A stretch of DNA of 64,000 nucleotides from Syntrophomonas sp. DTU018 (lineage in GTDB: Bacteria; Bacillota; Syntrophomonadia; Syntrophomonadales; Syntrophomonadaceae), in the NCBI GenBank assembly GCA_001513155.1, contig LFSR01000022.1:1-64000 (forward strand), written 5' to 3'. The notes beneath the pieces are model-generated. The model ran no database searches, was not told the origin of the DNA, and saw nothing but the letters and a program-made list of their open reading frames with translations. Position 1 is the stretch's first letter. Every line of letters begins with the position of its first letter. Both the position numbers and the translations under genes were made by a program. Positions 52,055-61,714 of the stretch are shown one piece after another.

Positions 52055-53284
52055 GTGAGAATTACCGTTCAGAAGTTCGGCGGCACCTCGCTGGCTAATT
52101 ATGAACAGCGGGATAGAGTGTGTGATATTATACAAAAGACACTTGAATCGGGAAGCCAGACGGTTGTAGTGGTGTCGGCTATGGGCAGAAAGAATGATCC
52201 CTATGCTACCGACACGCTGATCCAACTGGTCCGGGAGGTTAATCCTCACCCCTCGGCCCGGGAAATGGATCTGATCATGACCTGCGGAGAGATAATTTCG
52301 GGTGTGGTGTTGACCGCCCAGTTGAATACCCGGGGTATTCCCGCTCGTTTTTTTACTGGTGAGCAAGCCGGAATTGTTACTGATGACCAGTTTAGCGACG
52401 CCCATATCAAATATATAAATCCCAAGAATATACTGGCCTGTTTAAAAGAAGGTCTGGTGCCGGTAGTGGCAGGCTTTCAGGGTAAATCGGAAAATGGAGA
52501 GCTGACTACCCTGGGACGAGGCGGCAGTGATACCACTGCCAGTGCCTTGGGAGTGGCTCTGCACGCTGAAGTGGTGGAAATCTTTACAGATGTGGAAGGG
52601 GTAATGACAGCCGATCCCCGTATAGTGGAAAATGCCCGGCTGTTGGATGATATTACCTATAACGAGGTATGCCAGCTAGCCCGGGATGGTGCGAAAGTGA
52701 TTCATCCCCGGGCAGTAGAGATTGCCATGCAAGGAGGTATACCCCTGCGGGTCAGATCGACCTTTTCTGATTCTGCAGGAACCTTAATAACCCATCAAAA
52801 TCATAGACAACAGGATGCGGTCTGCATTATCCGCGACCGGCTGATTACCGGAGTTACCTATACCTCTAATATAGCCCAGATAAAAGTCAATATAAGCCAA
52901 CTGGATGATAAGAAGGGCATGGAATTGAAAATATTTAAAACCCTGGCTGACAACGGAATCAGCATTGACTTTATAAGTGTTCAGCCTGAATTAATCATGT
53001 TTACTGTACTGCCTGATGACTCGGCTCGCACCATTAGTATATTGAAAAACCTGGGGCTGGACCCCGAGGTAGAAATGAACTGTGCCAAAGTAGCCGTGGT
53101 AGGAGCCGGTATGACGGGTATCCCAGGGGTTATGGCCCGGGTGGTAGAAGCTCTGACAGATAATAATATTCCTATTCTCCAGTCTGGAGATTCGTACACC
53201 AATATCTGGTGTCTGGTAAAACGTGAGCATATGGAGCAAGCAGTTAAGGCTCTGCATGATAAATTTGAATTAGGAAATTCTTAA
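52055..53284 (+). CDS. dapG: Aspartate kinase
   Basis: Phosphorylates aspartate, the entry step of the pathway. 409 residues: the kinase domain starts VQKFGGTSLAN, with LGRGGSDTTASALG and VYTADPRIV-like TADPRIV. Two C-terminal ACT domains (GVTYTSNIAQIKVNIS; VAVVGAGMTGIPGVMARV) serve feedback by lysine or meso-diaminopimelate. By position in the dpa-asd-dapG-dapA order it corresponds to Bacillus DapG, the diaminopimelate-sensitive enzyme. GTG start 15 bases after asd. Confidence 0.94.
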   Translation: MRITVQKFGGTSLANYEQRDRVCDIIQKTLESGSQTVVVVSAMGRKNDPYATDTLIQLVREVNPHPSAREMDLIMTCGEIISGVVLTAQLNTRGIPARFFTGEQAGIVTDDQFSDAHIKYINPKNILACLKEGLVPVVAGFQGKSENGELTTLGRGGSDTTASALGVALHAEVVEIFTDVEGVMTADPRIVENARLLDDITYNEVCQLARDGAKVIHPRAVEIAMQGGIPLRVRSTFSDSAGTLITHQNHRQQDAVCIIRDRLITGVTYTSNIAQIKVNISQLDDKKGMELKIFKTLADNGISIDFISVQPELIMFTVLPDDSARTISILKNLGLDPEVEMNCAKVAVVGAGMTGIPGVMARVVEALTDNNIPILQSGDSYTNIWCLVKREHMEQAVKALHDKFELGNS

Positions 53285-53299
53285 TAGGCGGTGATGGAG

Positions 53300-54178
53300 A
53301 TGGAAATGCCCCGGTTGGTAACAGCTATGGTGACGCCTTTTGATGATAATTTGGAGGTAAACTATAGCAGGGCTGCGCAGTTAGCTGAATACCTGGCAGA
53401 TAACGGTACCCAGGGAATTGTAGTGGCGGGGACAACGGGAGAAGCTCCAGTTTTATCGGATGAGGAGAAACTGCGCCTGTTTAAAGCAGTAAAAGAGCAG
53501 GTGGGGGATAAGATAACGGTATGGGCAGGTACCGGCAGCAATAACACCCAGCATGTTATAGAGCTGAGCCGAGAAGCTGAAAAAACTGGGGTGGATGGTA
53601 TCCTGCTGGTAGCGCCCTATTACAATAAACCCTCTCAGGAAGGACTTTATCAGCATTTCAAGGCTGTGGCTGAGGCAGTGAATTTGCCGGTGATGGTCTA
53701 TAATATTCCCAGCCGCACTAGCTGTAATATATTACCGGAAACCATGGCTCGATTGGCTGCTATCGAAAACATAGTAGCTGTTAAAGAATCCACGGGAGAT
53801 ATGAACCAGGCTTCCCAGCTGGCCCGCCTGTTGCCGGATAAGGTGAAAATATATTCGGGAGATGATTCTCTCACTCTTCCCATGCTGTCTTTGGGAGCCT
53901 ATGGAGTTGTCAGTGTGGCTTCCCATCTGGTGGGTAAGGATATTGCCCGCATGATAGATGCTTTCGTAAGTGGTAATGTTTCAGAAGCAACCCGCATTCA
54001 TCTAAAATTATTCCCCATTTTCAAGGGACTGTTTATTACTACCAATCCTATACCCTTAAAGGAAGCCATGAATATGCTGAACATGCAGGTAGGAGGCTTC
54101 AGGCTGCCCCTTACTGGTGCCAGCGAAGGGGAACGGGCAACGATACGGGAGATGTTGGTGGCTAATGGCTTGATTTAA
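53300..54178 (+). CDS. dapA: 4-hydroxy-tetrahydrodipicolinate synthase
   Basis: Condenses pyruvate and aspartate semialdehyde. 292-residue TIM barrel; Lys162 in AVKEST forms the Schiff base and Tyr134 in VYNIPSRT and Thr45-Thr46 of GTTGEAP complete the triad. These match E. coli DapA residues within one position when ATG 53300 is the start; GTG 53291 and ATG 53294 are too close to the AGGCGG ribosome site. It supplies substrate for both DapB and dipicolinate synthase. A strong terminator follows. Confidence 0.95.
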   Translation: MEMPRLVTAMVTPFDDNLEVNYSRAAQLAEYLADNGTQGIVVAGTTGEAPVLSDEEKLRLFKAVKEQVGDKITVWAGTGSNNTQHVIELSREAEKTGVDGILLVAPYYNKPSQEGLYQHFKAVAEAVNLPVMVYNIPSRTSCNILPETMARLAAIENIVAVKESTGDMNQASQLARLLPDKVKIYSGDDSLTLPMLSLGAYGVVSVASHLVGKDIARMIDAFVSGNVSEATRIHLKLFPIFKGLFITTNPIPLKEAMNMLNMQVGGFRLPLTGASEGERATIREMLVANGLI

Positions 54179-54195
54179 AAACGGCTTAGTAAAAG

Positions 54196-54251
54196 ATGGA
54201 TCCTGCATTGTCAATGTCTGGTGTGCTATGACAGGCTGGATCCATTTTTTT
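54196..54251 (+). terminator. Terminator of the dpa-dapA operon
   Basis: ATGGATCC (54196-54203) pairs with GGATCCAT (54238-54245), with inner TGTCA/TGACA pairing, then a run of seven T residues. Confidence 0.88.
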
Positions 54252-54284
54252 ATGGCCATTATCTTTCCAGTTAGGAAGGTTTGG

Positions 54285-54313
54285 TTGTAAGGCCTATTTC
54301 TATCGGCTATAAT
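54285..54313 (+). promoter_or_regulatory. Sigma-A promoter for the RNase J gene
   Basis: TTGTAA, 17 bases, TATAAT; perfect -10 box, 56 bases before the start codon. Confidence 0.75.
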
Positions 54314-54369
54314 AATCAAAGCGATTGATTCGGGCGGGATTTAAAACTGAATAGCAAGGAGGTGAAACC

Positions 54370-56031
54370 ATGTCTGATAATGAGCGTATGCAGATTATTC
54401 CTCTGGGCGGCGTGGGGGAAATCGGAAAAAATATGCTCGCAGTTCGTTATCAGGACACTATTGTAGTTATAGACACCGGCTTAATGTTTCCAGAAGAAGA
54501 ACTGCTGGGAATAGATGTGGTTATACCTGACATCACCTATCTGATTGAGAATCGGAATAAAGTTAAGGCCATTTTGCTGACTCACGGCCATGAGGATCAT
54601 GTGGGAGCTCTTCCCTATGTTTTAAAGGAGATTCAGGTTCCGGTATATGGCAGCAGACTAACCCTGGGTATAGTCGAAAGTAAGTTAAAGGAGCATAATC
54701 TGAACGGCGATTGCCTGAATGTAGTCAAACCCCGGGATATGATCAAGATCGATGATCTGGAGATTGAGTTTTTCCGGGTGAGCCACAGCATACCAGATGC
54801 CATGGGAATTGCCATACACACTCCCATTGGCATTGTTCTGCATACCGGCGATATTAAACTGGACCAGACTCCCGTTGATGGACAAGTGGTAGATTTTCGC
54901 AAACTGGCGAAATTGGGGGAAAAAGGGGTTCTGGTATTCCTGGGTGACAGCACCAATGCGGACAAACCAGGATTTACTATGTCGGAAAAAGTGGTGGGCA
55001 ATACTTTTGACGATTTGTTCGGCAGGTGTGAGGGACGTATAATCGTAACCACTTTTGCGTCCAATGTGCACCGCATCCAGCAAGTTATCAGCACAGCCCA
55101 CAATTATGGCCGGAAAGTATGTGTGATTGGCCGCAGCATGATTAACAATGTGAAGATAGCCTGCGAATTAGGCTACATGAACATTCCTGAAGGCATTTTT
55201 ATCGATCAGGAAGATATCAGCAAATATCCACCCAATCGGATCGTAATAGTCACTACTGGTTCTCAGGGTGAACCTATGTCAGCTTTGACGCGCATGGCTA
55301 CCGCTGATCACCGCTGGGTAGCTATAGAGCCTGATGATACGGTCATAATTTCGGCTACACCGATACCAGGTAATGAAAAGCTGGTAGCCAGGACAGTGGA
55401 CTTACTGTTTAGGCAGGGCGCGGAAGTAATATATGAGAAAAGTATGGGAGTGCATGTATCGGGACATGCAGCCCAGGAAGAGTTAAAGATATTGCTGAAC
55501 TTGATCCGGCCCAAGTTTTTCATACCGGTTCATGGAGAATACCGGCATTTGATGAAACATGCCCGGTTAGCTGAAAGTCTGGGTATTCCCCGTTCTCACA
55601 TATTTGTGGCTGAGAACGGTCAAATAATAGAGGTGAGCCGGAAAAAAGCCAGCATTGCAGGTAAAGTTACTGCGGGTAAAATCCTGGTTGACGGACTGGG
55701 TGTGGGTGATGTAGGCAATATTGTTTTGCGGGACCGCAAGCAATTGTCCCAGGACGGGATTATGATAGTGGTGGTGACCATTCAAAAGGATACTGGCGAG
55801 GTTTTGGCTGGTCCCGATATAGTTACCCGCGGATTTGTATATGTTCGTGAATCTGAACAGCTGATAGAGGATGCCAAGGAACGAGTCAAAGAAGCCCTCG
55901 ACCTGTGCATCCAACGAAAGATCACTGAATGGGCGGTTATAAAAGCCCAGGTTCGCGACCGCCTGGGCAAGCATCTTTACGAAAAAACGGGACGCAGACC
56001 CATGATACTGCCTATAATAATGGAAGTGTAA
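54370..56031 (+). CDS. rnj: Ribonuclease J
   Basis: A beta-CASP metallo-beta-lactamase ribonuclease with endo- and 5'-exonuclease activity, 553 residues. The metal motif is LTHGHEDHVGALPYV (His72, His74, Asp76, His77); GDIKLD and the beta-CASP motifs (FASNVHRI, GRSMINN, TTGSQGEPMSAL, HVSGHA, PVHGEYRHL) are all present, as is the C-terminal domain (from about residue 460). By synteny (dapA-rnj-tepA-ylzJ-ftsK) it corresponds to rnjB of Bacillus, but it may be the only RNase J. AGGAGG lies upstream. Confidence 0.95.
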   Translation: MSDNERMQIIPLGGVGEIGKNMLAVRYQDTIVVIDTGLMFPEEELLGIDVVIPDITYLIENRNKVKAILLTHGHEDHVGALPYVLKEIQVPVYGSRLTLGIVESKLKEHNLNGDCLNVVKPRDMIKIDDLEIEFFRVSHSIPDAMGIAIHTPIGIVLHTGDIKLDQTPVDGQVVDFRKLAKLGEKGVLVFLGDSTNADKPGFTMSEKVVGNTFDDLFGRCEGRIIVTTFASNVHRIQQVISTAHNYGRKVCVIGRSMINNVKIACELGYMNIPEGIFIDQEDISKYPPNRIVIVTTGSQGEPMSALTRMATADHRWVAIEPDDTVIISATPIPGNEKLVARTVDLLFRQGAEVIYEKSMGVHVSGHAAQEELKILLNLIRPKFFIPVHGEYRHLMKHARLAESLGIPRSHIFVAENGQIIEVSRKKASIAGKVTAGKILVDGLGVGDVGNIVLRDRKQLSQDGIMIVVVTIQKDTGEVLAGPDIVTRGFVYVRESEQLIEDAKERVKEALDLCIQRKITEWAVIKAQVRDRLGKHLYEKTGRRPMILPIIMEV

Positions 56032-56040
56032 TAAGATAAC

Positions 56041-56073
56041 GGCCGATTTTCTGCCAGGGAATCGGCCTTTTTT
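56041..56073 (+). terminator. Rho-independent terminator after RNase J
   Basis: GGCCGATT / AATCGGCC stem with an 11-base loop, then six T residues. Confidence 0.93.
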
Positions 56074-56298
56074 ATGCCCACTGGCTATTATGAGGTTTTC
56101 TTAAAAAATCCGTCAACATAGCTGTCATCAGACCTTTTAAAAAAAGATTTTGGCTTGCAGTAATTGCGGGCTTTTTATTTTTCTGCCTAATCAATATATC
56201 TGCATAAAGCTGCTCTTTACAGGGTTTTTTCTATGGTGCTTAAAACCGTGATGACGGGGTAGTATTCTGGTTTAAATTAGGTAGTGCGCCAATTATTG

Positions 56299-56340
56299 AA
56301 GCTGTCACCAAATTGAAAGCAGATTGGGGGGCAGCTTTTT
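56299..56340 (+). promoter_or_regulatory. Terminator-like hairpin in the tepA leader
   Basis: AAGCTGTC (56299-56306) pairs with GGCAGCTT (56330-56337), extended by CCAA/TTGG, and is followed by TTTTT. It lies 64 bases before the tepA start in a 372-base gap. The rest of the gap has only AT-rich sequence and a weak GC hairpin near 56153-56180. It could end read-through from RNase J or act as an attenuator; no known riboswitch core is recognised. Confidence 0.5.
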
Positions 56341-56403
56341 GCATTAATTATCAATCCTGGGGATAACCTAATCATAATCATGATTAGGAAGGGAGAAGTA
56401 GCT

Positions 56404-57099
56404 GTGACAGGAAACAACCAGCAACCGGAAGCCAATCAAGAGCAGAAATTGGACAATATTAAAGAACTGGGACAGCTGGAAATACCGGCTTATAAAAGCG
56501 ATATACACTGCCTGACCATTACCGGGCAGATAGAGGGACATATGGTTCTTCCTCCCCAGAACAAAACCACCAAATACGAGCACGTTATTCCTCAGCTGAT
56601 TGCTGTGGAAGAGAATCCCAATATTAAAGGACTGCTGATACTGCTGAACACCGTTGGCGGTGATGTGGAAGCGGGATTGGCTATAGCGGAAGCCATAGCC
56701 AGCATGACCAAACCTACAGTTTCCATTGTATTGGGCGGCGGTCACTCCATTGGAGTCAGCATCGCTGTAGCAGCGGACTATTCATTAATTGCCCCTTCTG
56801 CTACCATGACTATTCACCCGGTACGCTTGAGCGGTTTAATACTGTCGGTTCCACAAACCTATGAATACTTGGATAAAATGCAGGACCGGGTAGTAAGATT
56901 TGTGGTGGAACATTCCCGTATCAGTGAAGAGCAGTTCCGGGAGCTAATGTTCAGAACCGGGGATTTGGCGCGGGATATTGGTACGGTATTAGTGGGAAAA
57001 GATGCGGTTGATTATGGGCTAATAGATCAAGTGGGAGGGGTGGCTGAAGCCCTTAGAAAATTAGGAGAAATGAAAAATTCCGAGGGGATGATGCAGTGA
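56404..57099 (+). CDS. tepA: ClpP-like serine protease TepA
   Basis: A 231-residue ClpP/SDH-type serine protease related to Bacillus TepA (translocation-enhancing protein). [23 protein letters not shown] is the beta-turn, Ser115 in [14 protein letters not shown] the nucleophile and HPVRLSG has the His. Unlike the ClpP barrel it lacks the degradation-machine contact loop, so it probably acts alone on signal peptides or small membrane peptides. GTG 56404 follows GGAAGGGAG at 8 bases; an ATG at 56380 lies before that site. Overlaps ylzJ. Confidence 0.9.
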   Translation: MTGNNQQPEANQEQKLDNIKELGQLEIPAYKSDIHCLTITGQIEGHMVLPPQNKTTKYEHVIPQLIAVEENPNIKGLLILLNTVGGDVEAGLAIAEAIASMTKPTVSIVLGGGHSIGVSIAVAADYSLIAPSATMTIHPVRLSGLILSVPQTYEYLDKMQDRVVRFVVEHSRISEEQFRELMFRTGDLARDIGTVLVGKDAVDYGLIDQVGGVAEALRKLGEMKNSEGMMQ

Positions 57100-57323
57100 T
57101 ATTATATTTACCTGAACCCTTTGAGTTTACTTTTGCAGCAGAAGGAAAAAAGCCGGAAGAGTCATTTACCTTGAAGCTGCCTTCCGGCGGTGAACTGGTA
57201 GTTGAAAACTGCGGGCAGAATCAGGTGCGGGTTGTACAGCTGAGAAGCACTGATCCCATGGATTACCTCAACAGCAAATTTCAGCCTGGCAGCATCATAA
57301 ATCTGGAGGCCAACTTAGAATAA
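57096..57323 (+). CDS. ylzJ: YlzJ-like small protein
   Basis: A 75-residue YlzJ-like protein (PF14035). It opens [13 protein letters not shown] and ends [21 protein letters not shown], which are the family's conserved segments. It starts at GTG overlapping the tepA stop (GTGA). The gene order tepA-ylzJ-ftsK is the same as in Bacillus. Function unknown. Confidence 0.85.
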   Translation: MILYLPEPFEFTFAAEGKKPEESFTLKLPSGGELVVENCGQNQVRVVQLRSTDPMDYLNSKFQPGSIINLEANLE

Positions 57324-57377
57324 TTCAATAACTTCATTAACAGAATAATAAACTACCTTTTTTTGGCTAGAAATAAG

Positions 57378-57430
57378 AACCGCTTACTCTGAAAGTCTCA
57401 TGTTAAAGAGGACTTTGGTGGCGGTTTTTT
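57378..57430 (+). terminator. Rho-independent terminator after ylzJ
   Basis: AACCGC (57378-57383) pairs with GCGGTT (57421-57426) and inner GAAAGTC pairs with GACTTT; T run follows. The rest of the 353-base gap to ftsK holds one promoter candidate and nothing else I can support. Confidence 0.85.
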
Positions 57431-57506
57431 ATTGTTATACAAGGGACCATCCGTATATCTGTCATGTACACTTATTGGGGCTCCAGTTTATTAACAACAA
57501 TTGAAA

Positions 57507-57536
57507 TTGCCTGCGATCTGGTACTTATGATAGTAT
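57507..57536 (+). promoter_or_regulatory. Sigma-A promoter for ftsK
   Basis: TTGCCT, 18 bases, TAGTAT, about 140 bases before the start codon. Confidence 0.45.
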
Positions 57537-57676
57537 TTTTTCCAGTCAGCAGGAATTCCTCTGTACCAGGAGAAATCTACCTACAGTATCATATTAATTA
57601 TTTTAAAGTCCAGTTAAAGTCCAGCCATTTCTGCTGCCGATTCTAAAGAAATCAGGTTATCACACAGGAGATTTAT

Positions 57677-59926
57677 ATGCCAACCAATAAGAAAAAGACG
57701 GTGAAGACAGCAAAGTCAAAATCAGTGCGTATGAATAATAAAAAGCCACCCCAGCCTAACCCAGTTTACAACGAAGTCCTGTCGCTGGTAGCTTTTGTAC
57801 TGGCCTTGTTTATTTATATAAGTGTCAGCCGTGCCCAGGGTATCCCGGAAGATGTCAAGGTTATTGGCTGGATTGGGTCACGTGTAGCTTACGGCTTGGA
57901 ACTTGTTTTTGGGGAAGGAGCTATCATATCCTCCTTCTTTTTGCTGGCCTGGTCTATCCATCTTGGAGTATATAAAAAGGCCTGGTCTATCAGAATGTGG
58001 GGATTTTCTCTCTTATTCATATGCGTCCTGATTTACTATGGATTATATGACATACCTATCGGCCTTAACCCCTGGTCGGCGGGCCAGAGAGGTTTAGGAG
58101 GAGGTTTGCTGGGAGGAGGAATAGCTTATTTATTTCTCCAGCTAGTGGGACAGGTAGGGGCAATAATTTTTTTAACTCTAGGTGTATGTATATCCCTGCT
58201 GTTGATTATCAATCGTCCCTGGTCAGAAATCAGTGCCTTCATGGTTAATTGGTTCGGAAAAGTGAAGAACTGGCTTAACCATATTTTATTTTACGAAGTT
58301 GACGAGGATGACAAGCCAGCCCCGACTGCGCGGAGAACAGAGCCCGTGATTATTGATCACGGCAGGGAAACAACTGTATCAGAAAAAAGAGAACCCGCCT
58401 GGGTTGAGATAGATGTGAACCCGGCTAATGAACTGGATACCGAATTTGTTTCTGTAGTTTCCAAAGTACCAACATCTTCCAAGGAAGGGAAAAGAGGGGA
58501 CAGCCGCTCCTATCAAAAACCACCTTTGGAACTGCTAAGTGAGGTTAGTTCAGAACGAAGCATTGATAAAAAGAATATTAAGGAAAGCATTGCCATTTTG
58601 GAAGAGACTTTTGCCAATTTCGGTATCAGCGTAAAGGTCAATCAGGTAAGCTGCGGTCCAGCGGTTACCCGATATGAAATAACACCTGCCCCGGGAGTAA
58701 AAGTAAGCAGGATAATAAGCCTCACCGATGACTTGCAGTTAAACTTAGCTGCTCCGGGAATACGCATTGAAGCGCCCATTCCGGGAAAATCTGCGGTAGG
58801 AATAGAAGTTCCCAACGCCAAAATTCTCAGTGTAGGATTGCGCAGTCTGCTGTCCTCACCGGTTTTTCAGCGGTTGAATACTCCCCTGGCCTTTGCGTTG
58901 GGGGAAGATATTTCCGGGTCTCCGGTAGTAGCCAAATTAACAGATATGCCCCATTTATTGATTGCAGGTTCCACCGGTTCCGGCAAAAGTGTGTGCCTGA
59001 ACTGTATTATTATGAGTTTGTTATACAATACCGTGCCTGATGAACTGAAGCTGGTGTTTATTGACCCCAAAATGGTAGAATTAACCGTTTATAATGGCAT
59101 TCCTCACTTGATGTGCCCGGTGGTAACTGATCCTAAAAAGGCTGCTGTGGTTTTGCGCTGGATGGTTACTGAGATGGAAAAACGCTACCGAATGTTTGCT
59201 GAAAAAGGAGTCCGGGATATCAACCGTTATAACCAAGTTACTGATGAGAAAATCCCTTACATTGTGATCATCATAGATGAATTGGCTGACTTGATGATGG
59301 TAGCTCCGGTGGAAGTTGAAGATTCAATTTGCCGCCTGGCGCAAATGGCACGAGCCGCGGGAATGCACTTGATTGTTGCTACCCAAAGGCCTTCTGTTGA
59401 TGTAGTAACCGGAGTAATCAAAGCCAATATACCATCCCGGATTGCTTTTGCCGTGTCCTCCCAGGCTGATTCTCGCACTATACTAGACATGAGCGGGGCA
59501 GAAAAACTGCTGGGTAAAGGTGATATGCTCTTCTTCCCAGTTGGGGCAGTAAAGCCCTACCGAGTACAGGGCGCTTATGTATCCGATCAGGATATAGAGA
59601 AGACAGTTGATTTTATCAAACAGCAATCCTATCAGACTGAAGATGAAAACCAAATCAAAGAACTGGAGTTTTCGCTGGAACAGGCTGATTTGGAATACGA
59701 TGATGACTTATTCTGGGATGCAGTTGGTGTGTTTGTGGAAAGTCAGAAGGCTTCGGTTTCCCTGTTGCAGCGCAGGCTGCGTATTGGGTATGCTCGTGCC
59801 GCACGCCTGGTGGATTTAATGGAAGAGCGAGGAATAGTATCTCCTTTGGACGCCAACAAAAAAAGAGAAATTCTTATAGACAGTGAGCAACTGGAGAAAC
59901 TATATGAGAATCGTAAGTTAGTTTAA
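57677..59926 (+). CDS. ftsK: DNA translocase FtsK/SpoIIIE
   Basis: A septal DNA pump of 749 residues. Residues 30-200 hold four membrane segments (SLVAFVLALFIYISV; SSFFLLAWSIHLGV; LLFICVLIYYGLY; IIFLTLGVCISLLLII). A linker follows, then the motor: alpha domain with GVKVSRIISLTDDLQLNLA, beta domain with Walker A LIAGSTGSGKSVCLNC, Walker B IVIIIDELADLMM and VATQRPSVDVVTGVIKANIP. A winged-helix gamma domain (residues about 680-745, VSLLQRRLRIGYARAARLVDLME) reads KOPS/SRS-like sequences. One protein probably acts in both division and spore chromosome transfer. Confidence 0.96.
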   Translation: MPTNKKKTVKTAKSKSVRMNNKKPPQPNPVYNEVLSLVAFVLALFIYISVSRAQGIPEDVKVIGWIGSRVAYGLELVFGEGAIISSFFLLAWSIHLGVYKKAWSIRMWGFSLLFICVLIYYGLYDIPIGLNPWSAGQRGLGGGLLGGGIAYLFLQLVGQVGAIIFLTLGVCISLLLIINRPWSEISAFMVNWFGKVKNWLNHILFYEVDEDDKPAPTARRTEPVIIDHGRETTVSEKREPAWVEIDVNPANELDTEFVSVVSKVPTSSKEGKRGDSRSYQKPPLELLSEVSSERSIDKKNIKESIAILEETFANFGISVKVNQVSCGPAVTRYEITPAPGVKVSRIISLTDDLQLNLAAPGIRIEAPIPGKSAVGIEVPNAKILSVGLRSLLSSPVFQRLNTPLAFALGEDISGSPVVAKLTDMPHLLIAGSTGSGKSVCLNCIIMSLLYNTVPDELKLVFIDPKMVELTVYNGIPHLMCPVVTDPKKAAVVLRWMVTEMEKRYRMFAEKGVRDINRYNQVTDEKIPYIVIIIDELADLMMVAPVEVEDSICRLAQMARAAGMHLIVATQRPSVDVVTGVIKANIPSRIAFAVSSQADSRTILDMSGAEKLLGKGDMLFFPVGAVKPYRVQGAYVSDQDIEKTVDFIKQQSYQTEDENQIKELEFSLEQADLEYDDDLFWDAVGVFVESQKASVSLLQRRLRIGYARAARLVDLMEERGIVSPLDANKKREILIDSEQLEKLYENRKLV

Positions 59927-59954
59927 GGTTTAACAGCGGGGGAGGAGTAAAATC

Positions 59955-60914
59955 TTGCGCTTAACCTCCAGAGAGCGAGAAATTCTCGAAGTGCTTAGAA
60001 AGGATCCGCTTATCAGCCAGGAGGATCTTGCTCATCGCTTGGGAATATCGCGATCTTCTGCTGCGGTACATATCTCCAATTTAATGAAAAAAGGTGCCAT
60101 TCTGGGAAAGGGTTATATTTTCAGTGAACAGGCCAGTGTAGTAATCATGGGAAGTATTTACCTGAGCATTGAAGTTGACACTTTCAAGCAAACCATTGAT
60201 ATTTATCAGAAAGGTTCCGCCATGGAACTAGCCAAGATATTCGTGGAACTGGGGATTGAACCAAAGGTAATGACCGTTTTGGGGAATGATGATTTAGGAG
60301 ACCAAATTATTATGCGCATGCAGCAGATGGATATAGATACCAGCAATATAATCCGGTTAGCTGACAAGCGTACTTGCAGGCGGATTTATGCCGATGCTGA
60401 CCTGAAATATGAAGAGGGATTGTATCAGGAAGAAGTGCAAAAAGCTTTTGCCTCGCTAGCCTGGGCTGTTTTGAACTGCGAATATTTGGTGTTAGATCCT
60501 TGTTACCAATCCCTGGTTTACCAGCTTATTAATCACAAGGATGAAGATCTAGTTCCCCGACTGTGTACATATGGGTGTCCTGATAATACACAAGATATGT
60601 TAGAGCTTATGGGACATTGTACGGTCGTGGCCTTAGGATTCAGTGATGCAGACTTGTTAGATCAGTGTATCGATGAAGGCTTGACATTTGTAAAATTGGA
60701 CCAGCAGTTATTGGTAGCCACCGATGGCATCAATCGCCTGATCTACATTACTGACGGGAAAGTACATGATTTTCCCCTGCTGCCCGGACAAGCCTTTGAC
60801 TGCAAAGGGGGCATACCTCGGCTGCTAGCCGGTCTCGTATATGGTTTATCCAATCATTATCCAGTTCGCCAAGCTGTGCGCATAGGGGTAGGAGCAGCTT
60901 CTTCATCCAATTGA
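59955..60914 (+). CDS. HTH regulator fused to a degenerate PfkB-type sugar-kinase domain
   Basis: A 319-residue protein with an AsnC/MarR-like winged helix at residues 1-55 (LTSREREILEVLRKDPLISQ, EDLAHRLGISRSSAAVHISNL). A PfkB/ribokinase-fold domain follows. The kinase motif normally reads DTTGAGD, but here the end reads FDCKGGIPRLLAGLVYGL: the catalytic Asp aligns with Pro288 and the anion-hole Gly with Ile287. The first glycine-rich substrate motif is also altered (KGSAMELAKIFVELG). Phosphotransfer is therefore improbable; a ligand-binding regulator fits. HTH-PfkB pairs occur in pseudouridine-type kinases, from which this may derive. TTG start after GGAGGAG. Confidence 0.8.
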   Translation: MRLTSREREILEVLRKDPLISQEDLAHRLGISRSSAAVHISNLMKKGAILGKGYIFSEQASVVIMGSIYLSIEVDTFKQTIDIYQKGSAMELAKIFVELGIEPKVMTVLGNDDLGDQIIMRMQQMDIDTSNIIRLADKRTCRRIYADADLKYEEGLYQEEVQKAFASLAWAVLNCEYLVLDPCYQSLVYQLINHKDEDLVPRLCTYGCPDNTQDMLELMGHCTVVALGFSDADLLDQCIDEGLTFVKLDQQLLVATDGINRLIYITDGKVHDFPLLPGQAFDCKGGIPRLLAGLVYGLSNHYPVRQAVRIGVGAASSSN

Positions 60915-60962
60915 TGAAGCTTTTGTGTTCATAATACTGTACATAAGTAAGGGGTGATTCTG

Positions 60963-61691
60963 GTGGGAGTGGGCCAGCGACTGAAGGAAGAAAGACTGCG
61001 ACAGGGCTTATCATTGGAGGAAATCGAAGAAGAAACCAAGATACGCAAGTATTACCTGCAGGCTCTGGAAGAGGAGAATTTCCAGGTATTACCTCCACAG
61101 GTTTATGCTACTGGCTTTGTAAAAAGATATGCCAAATTTCTTGGATTGAACGAAGCTGAGTTATCTGAACAATTTAAACGAGAAGCTTATGCAGAAGAGG
61201 AAGAGGCACCCGTAATACAGGTCAATGAACCACTGACTCCGATTAATAAAGTGGTGCTGCCCTGGAGCAACATCTTGGTCGGGATTATCTTTTTGGTTCT
61301 GGCTTTTTGGATTGGGAACTACATAGCAGATTATCTATCGGATAGGGGAATCCAGGAAGCTCAACCTCAGACCCCGGGTATACAACAACCGGCAGAGCAA
61401 ACCCCTGAAACTAATGAAGAACCCAGTGAAACTCCGCTTCCCAGTACCACCCCGGTTGCTCTATTGGAGCTAAAAACTACCCAACCCTGCTGGCTTTTGA
61501 TAGTAGTTGATGGAGAAACTCAGTTTACCGGAACCTTGCCGGCTGGTGAGGAGCGGGTCTTTGAAGGAAAAGATTTAATATATGTTAAAGCTGGTAATGC
61601 AGGCGGACTTGAGATAACATTTAACGGGGAAAGTCAAGGGGTCCTCGGTGCACCCGGAGAAGTGAAGGAGATGGAGTTTGCTGCTCAATAA
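60963..61691 (+). CDS. rodZ: RodZ-like HTH membrane protein
   Basis: A 242-residue RodZ/YmfM-type protein. An Xre-like HTH_25 domain spans residues 2-70 (GQRLKEERLRQGLSLEEIEE, PQVYATGFVKRYAKFLGL). One membrane helix follows (ILVGIIFLVLAFWIGNYIA, about 100-120), then a Pro/Thr/Glu-rich linker outside, and a C-terminal DUF4115 beta domain (PCWLLIVVDGETQFTGTLPAGEERVFEG). It helps anchor MreB for rod shape. GTG 60963 follows GGGGTG by six bases; a GTG at 60954 is inside that site. rimO and pgsA follow as in Bacillus ymfM-pgsA. Confidence 0.88.
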   Translation: MGVGQRLKEERLRQGLSLEEIEEETKIRKYYLQALEEENFQVLPPQVYATGFVKRYAKFLGLNEAELSEQFKREAYAEEEEAPVIQVNEPLTPINKVVLPWSNILVGIIFLVLAFWIGNYIADYLSDRGIQEAQPQTPGIQQPAEQTPETNEEPSETPLPSTTPVALLELKTTQPCWLLIVVDGETQFTGTLPAGEERVFEGKDLIYVKAGNAGGLEITFNGESQGVLGAPGEVKEMEFAAQ

Positions 61692-61714
61692 CAACAGAAT
61701 AGGTGATACCACAG

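Noticed and set aside
57464-57646. A 60-residue plus-strand frame before ftsK
   Set aside because: No ribosome binding site, no recognisable motif, and it lies in the promoter and leader region of ftsK.
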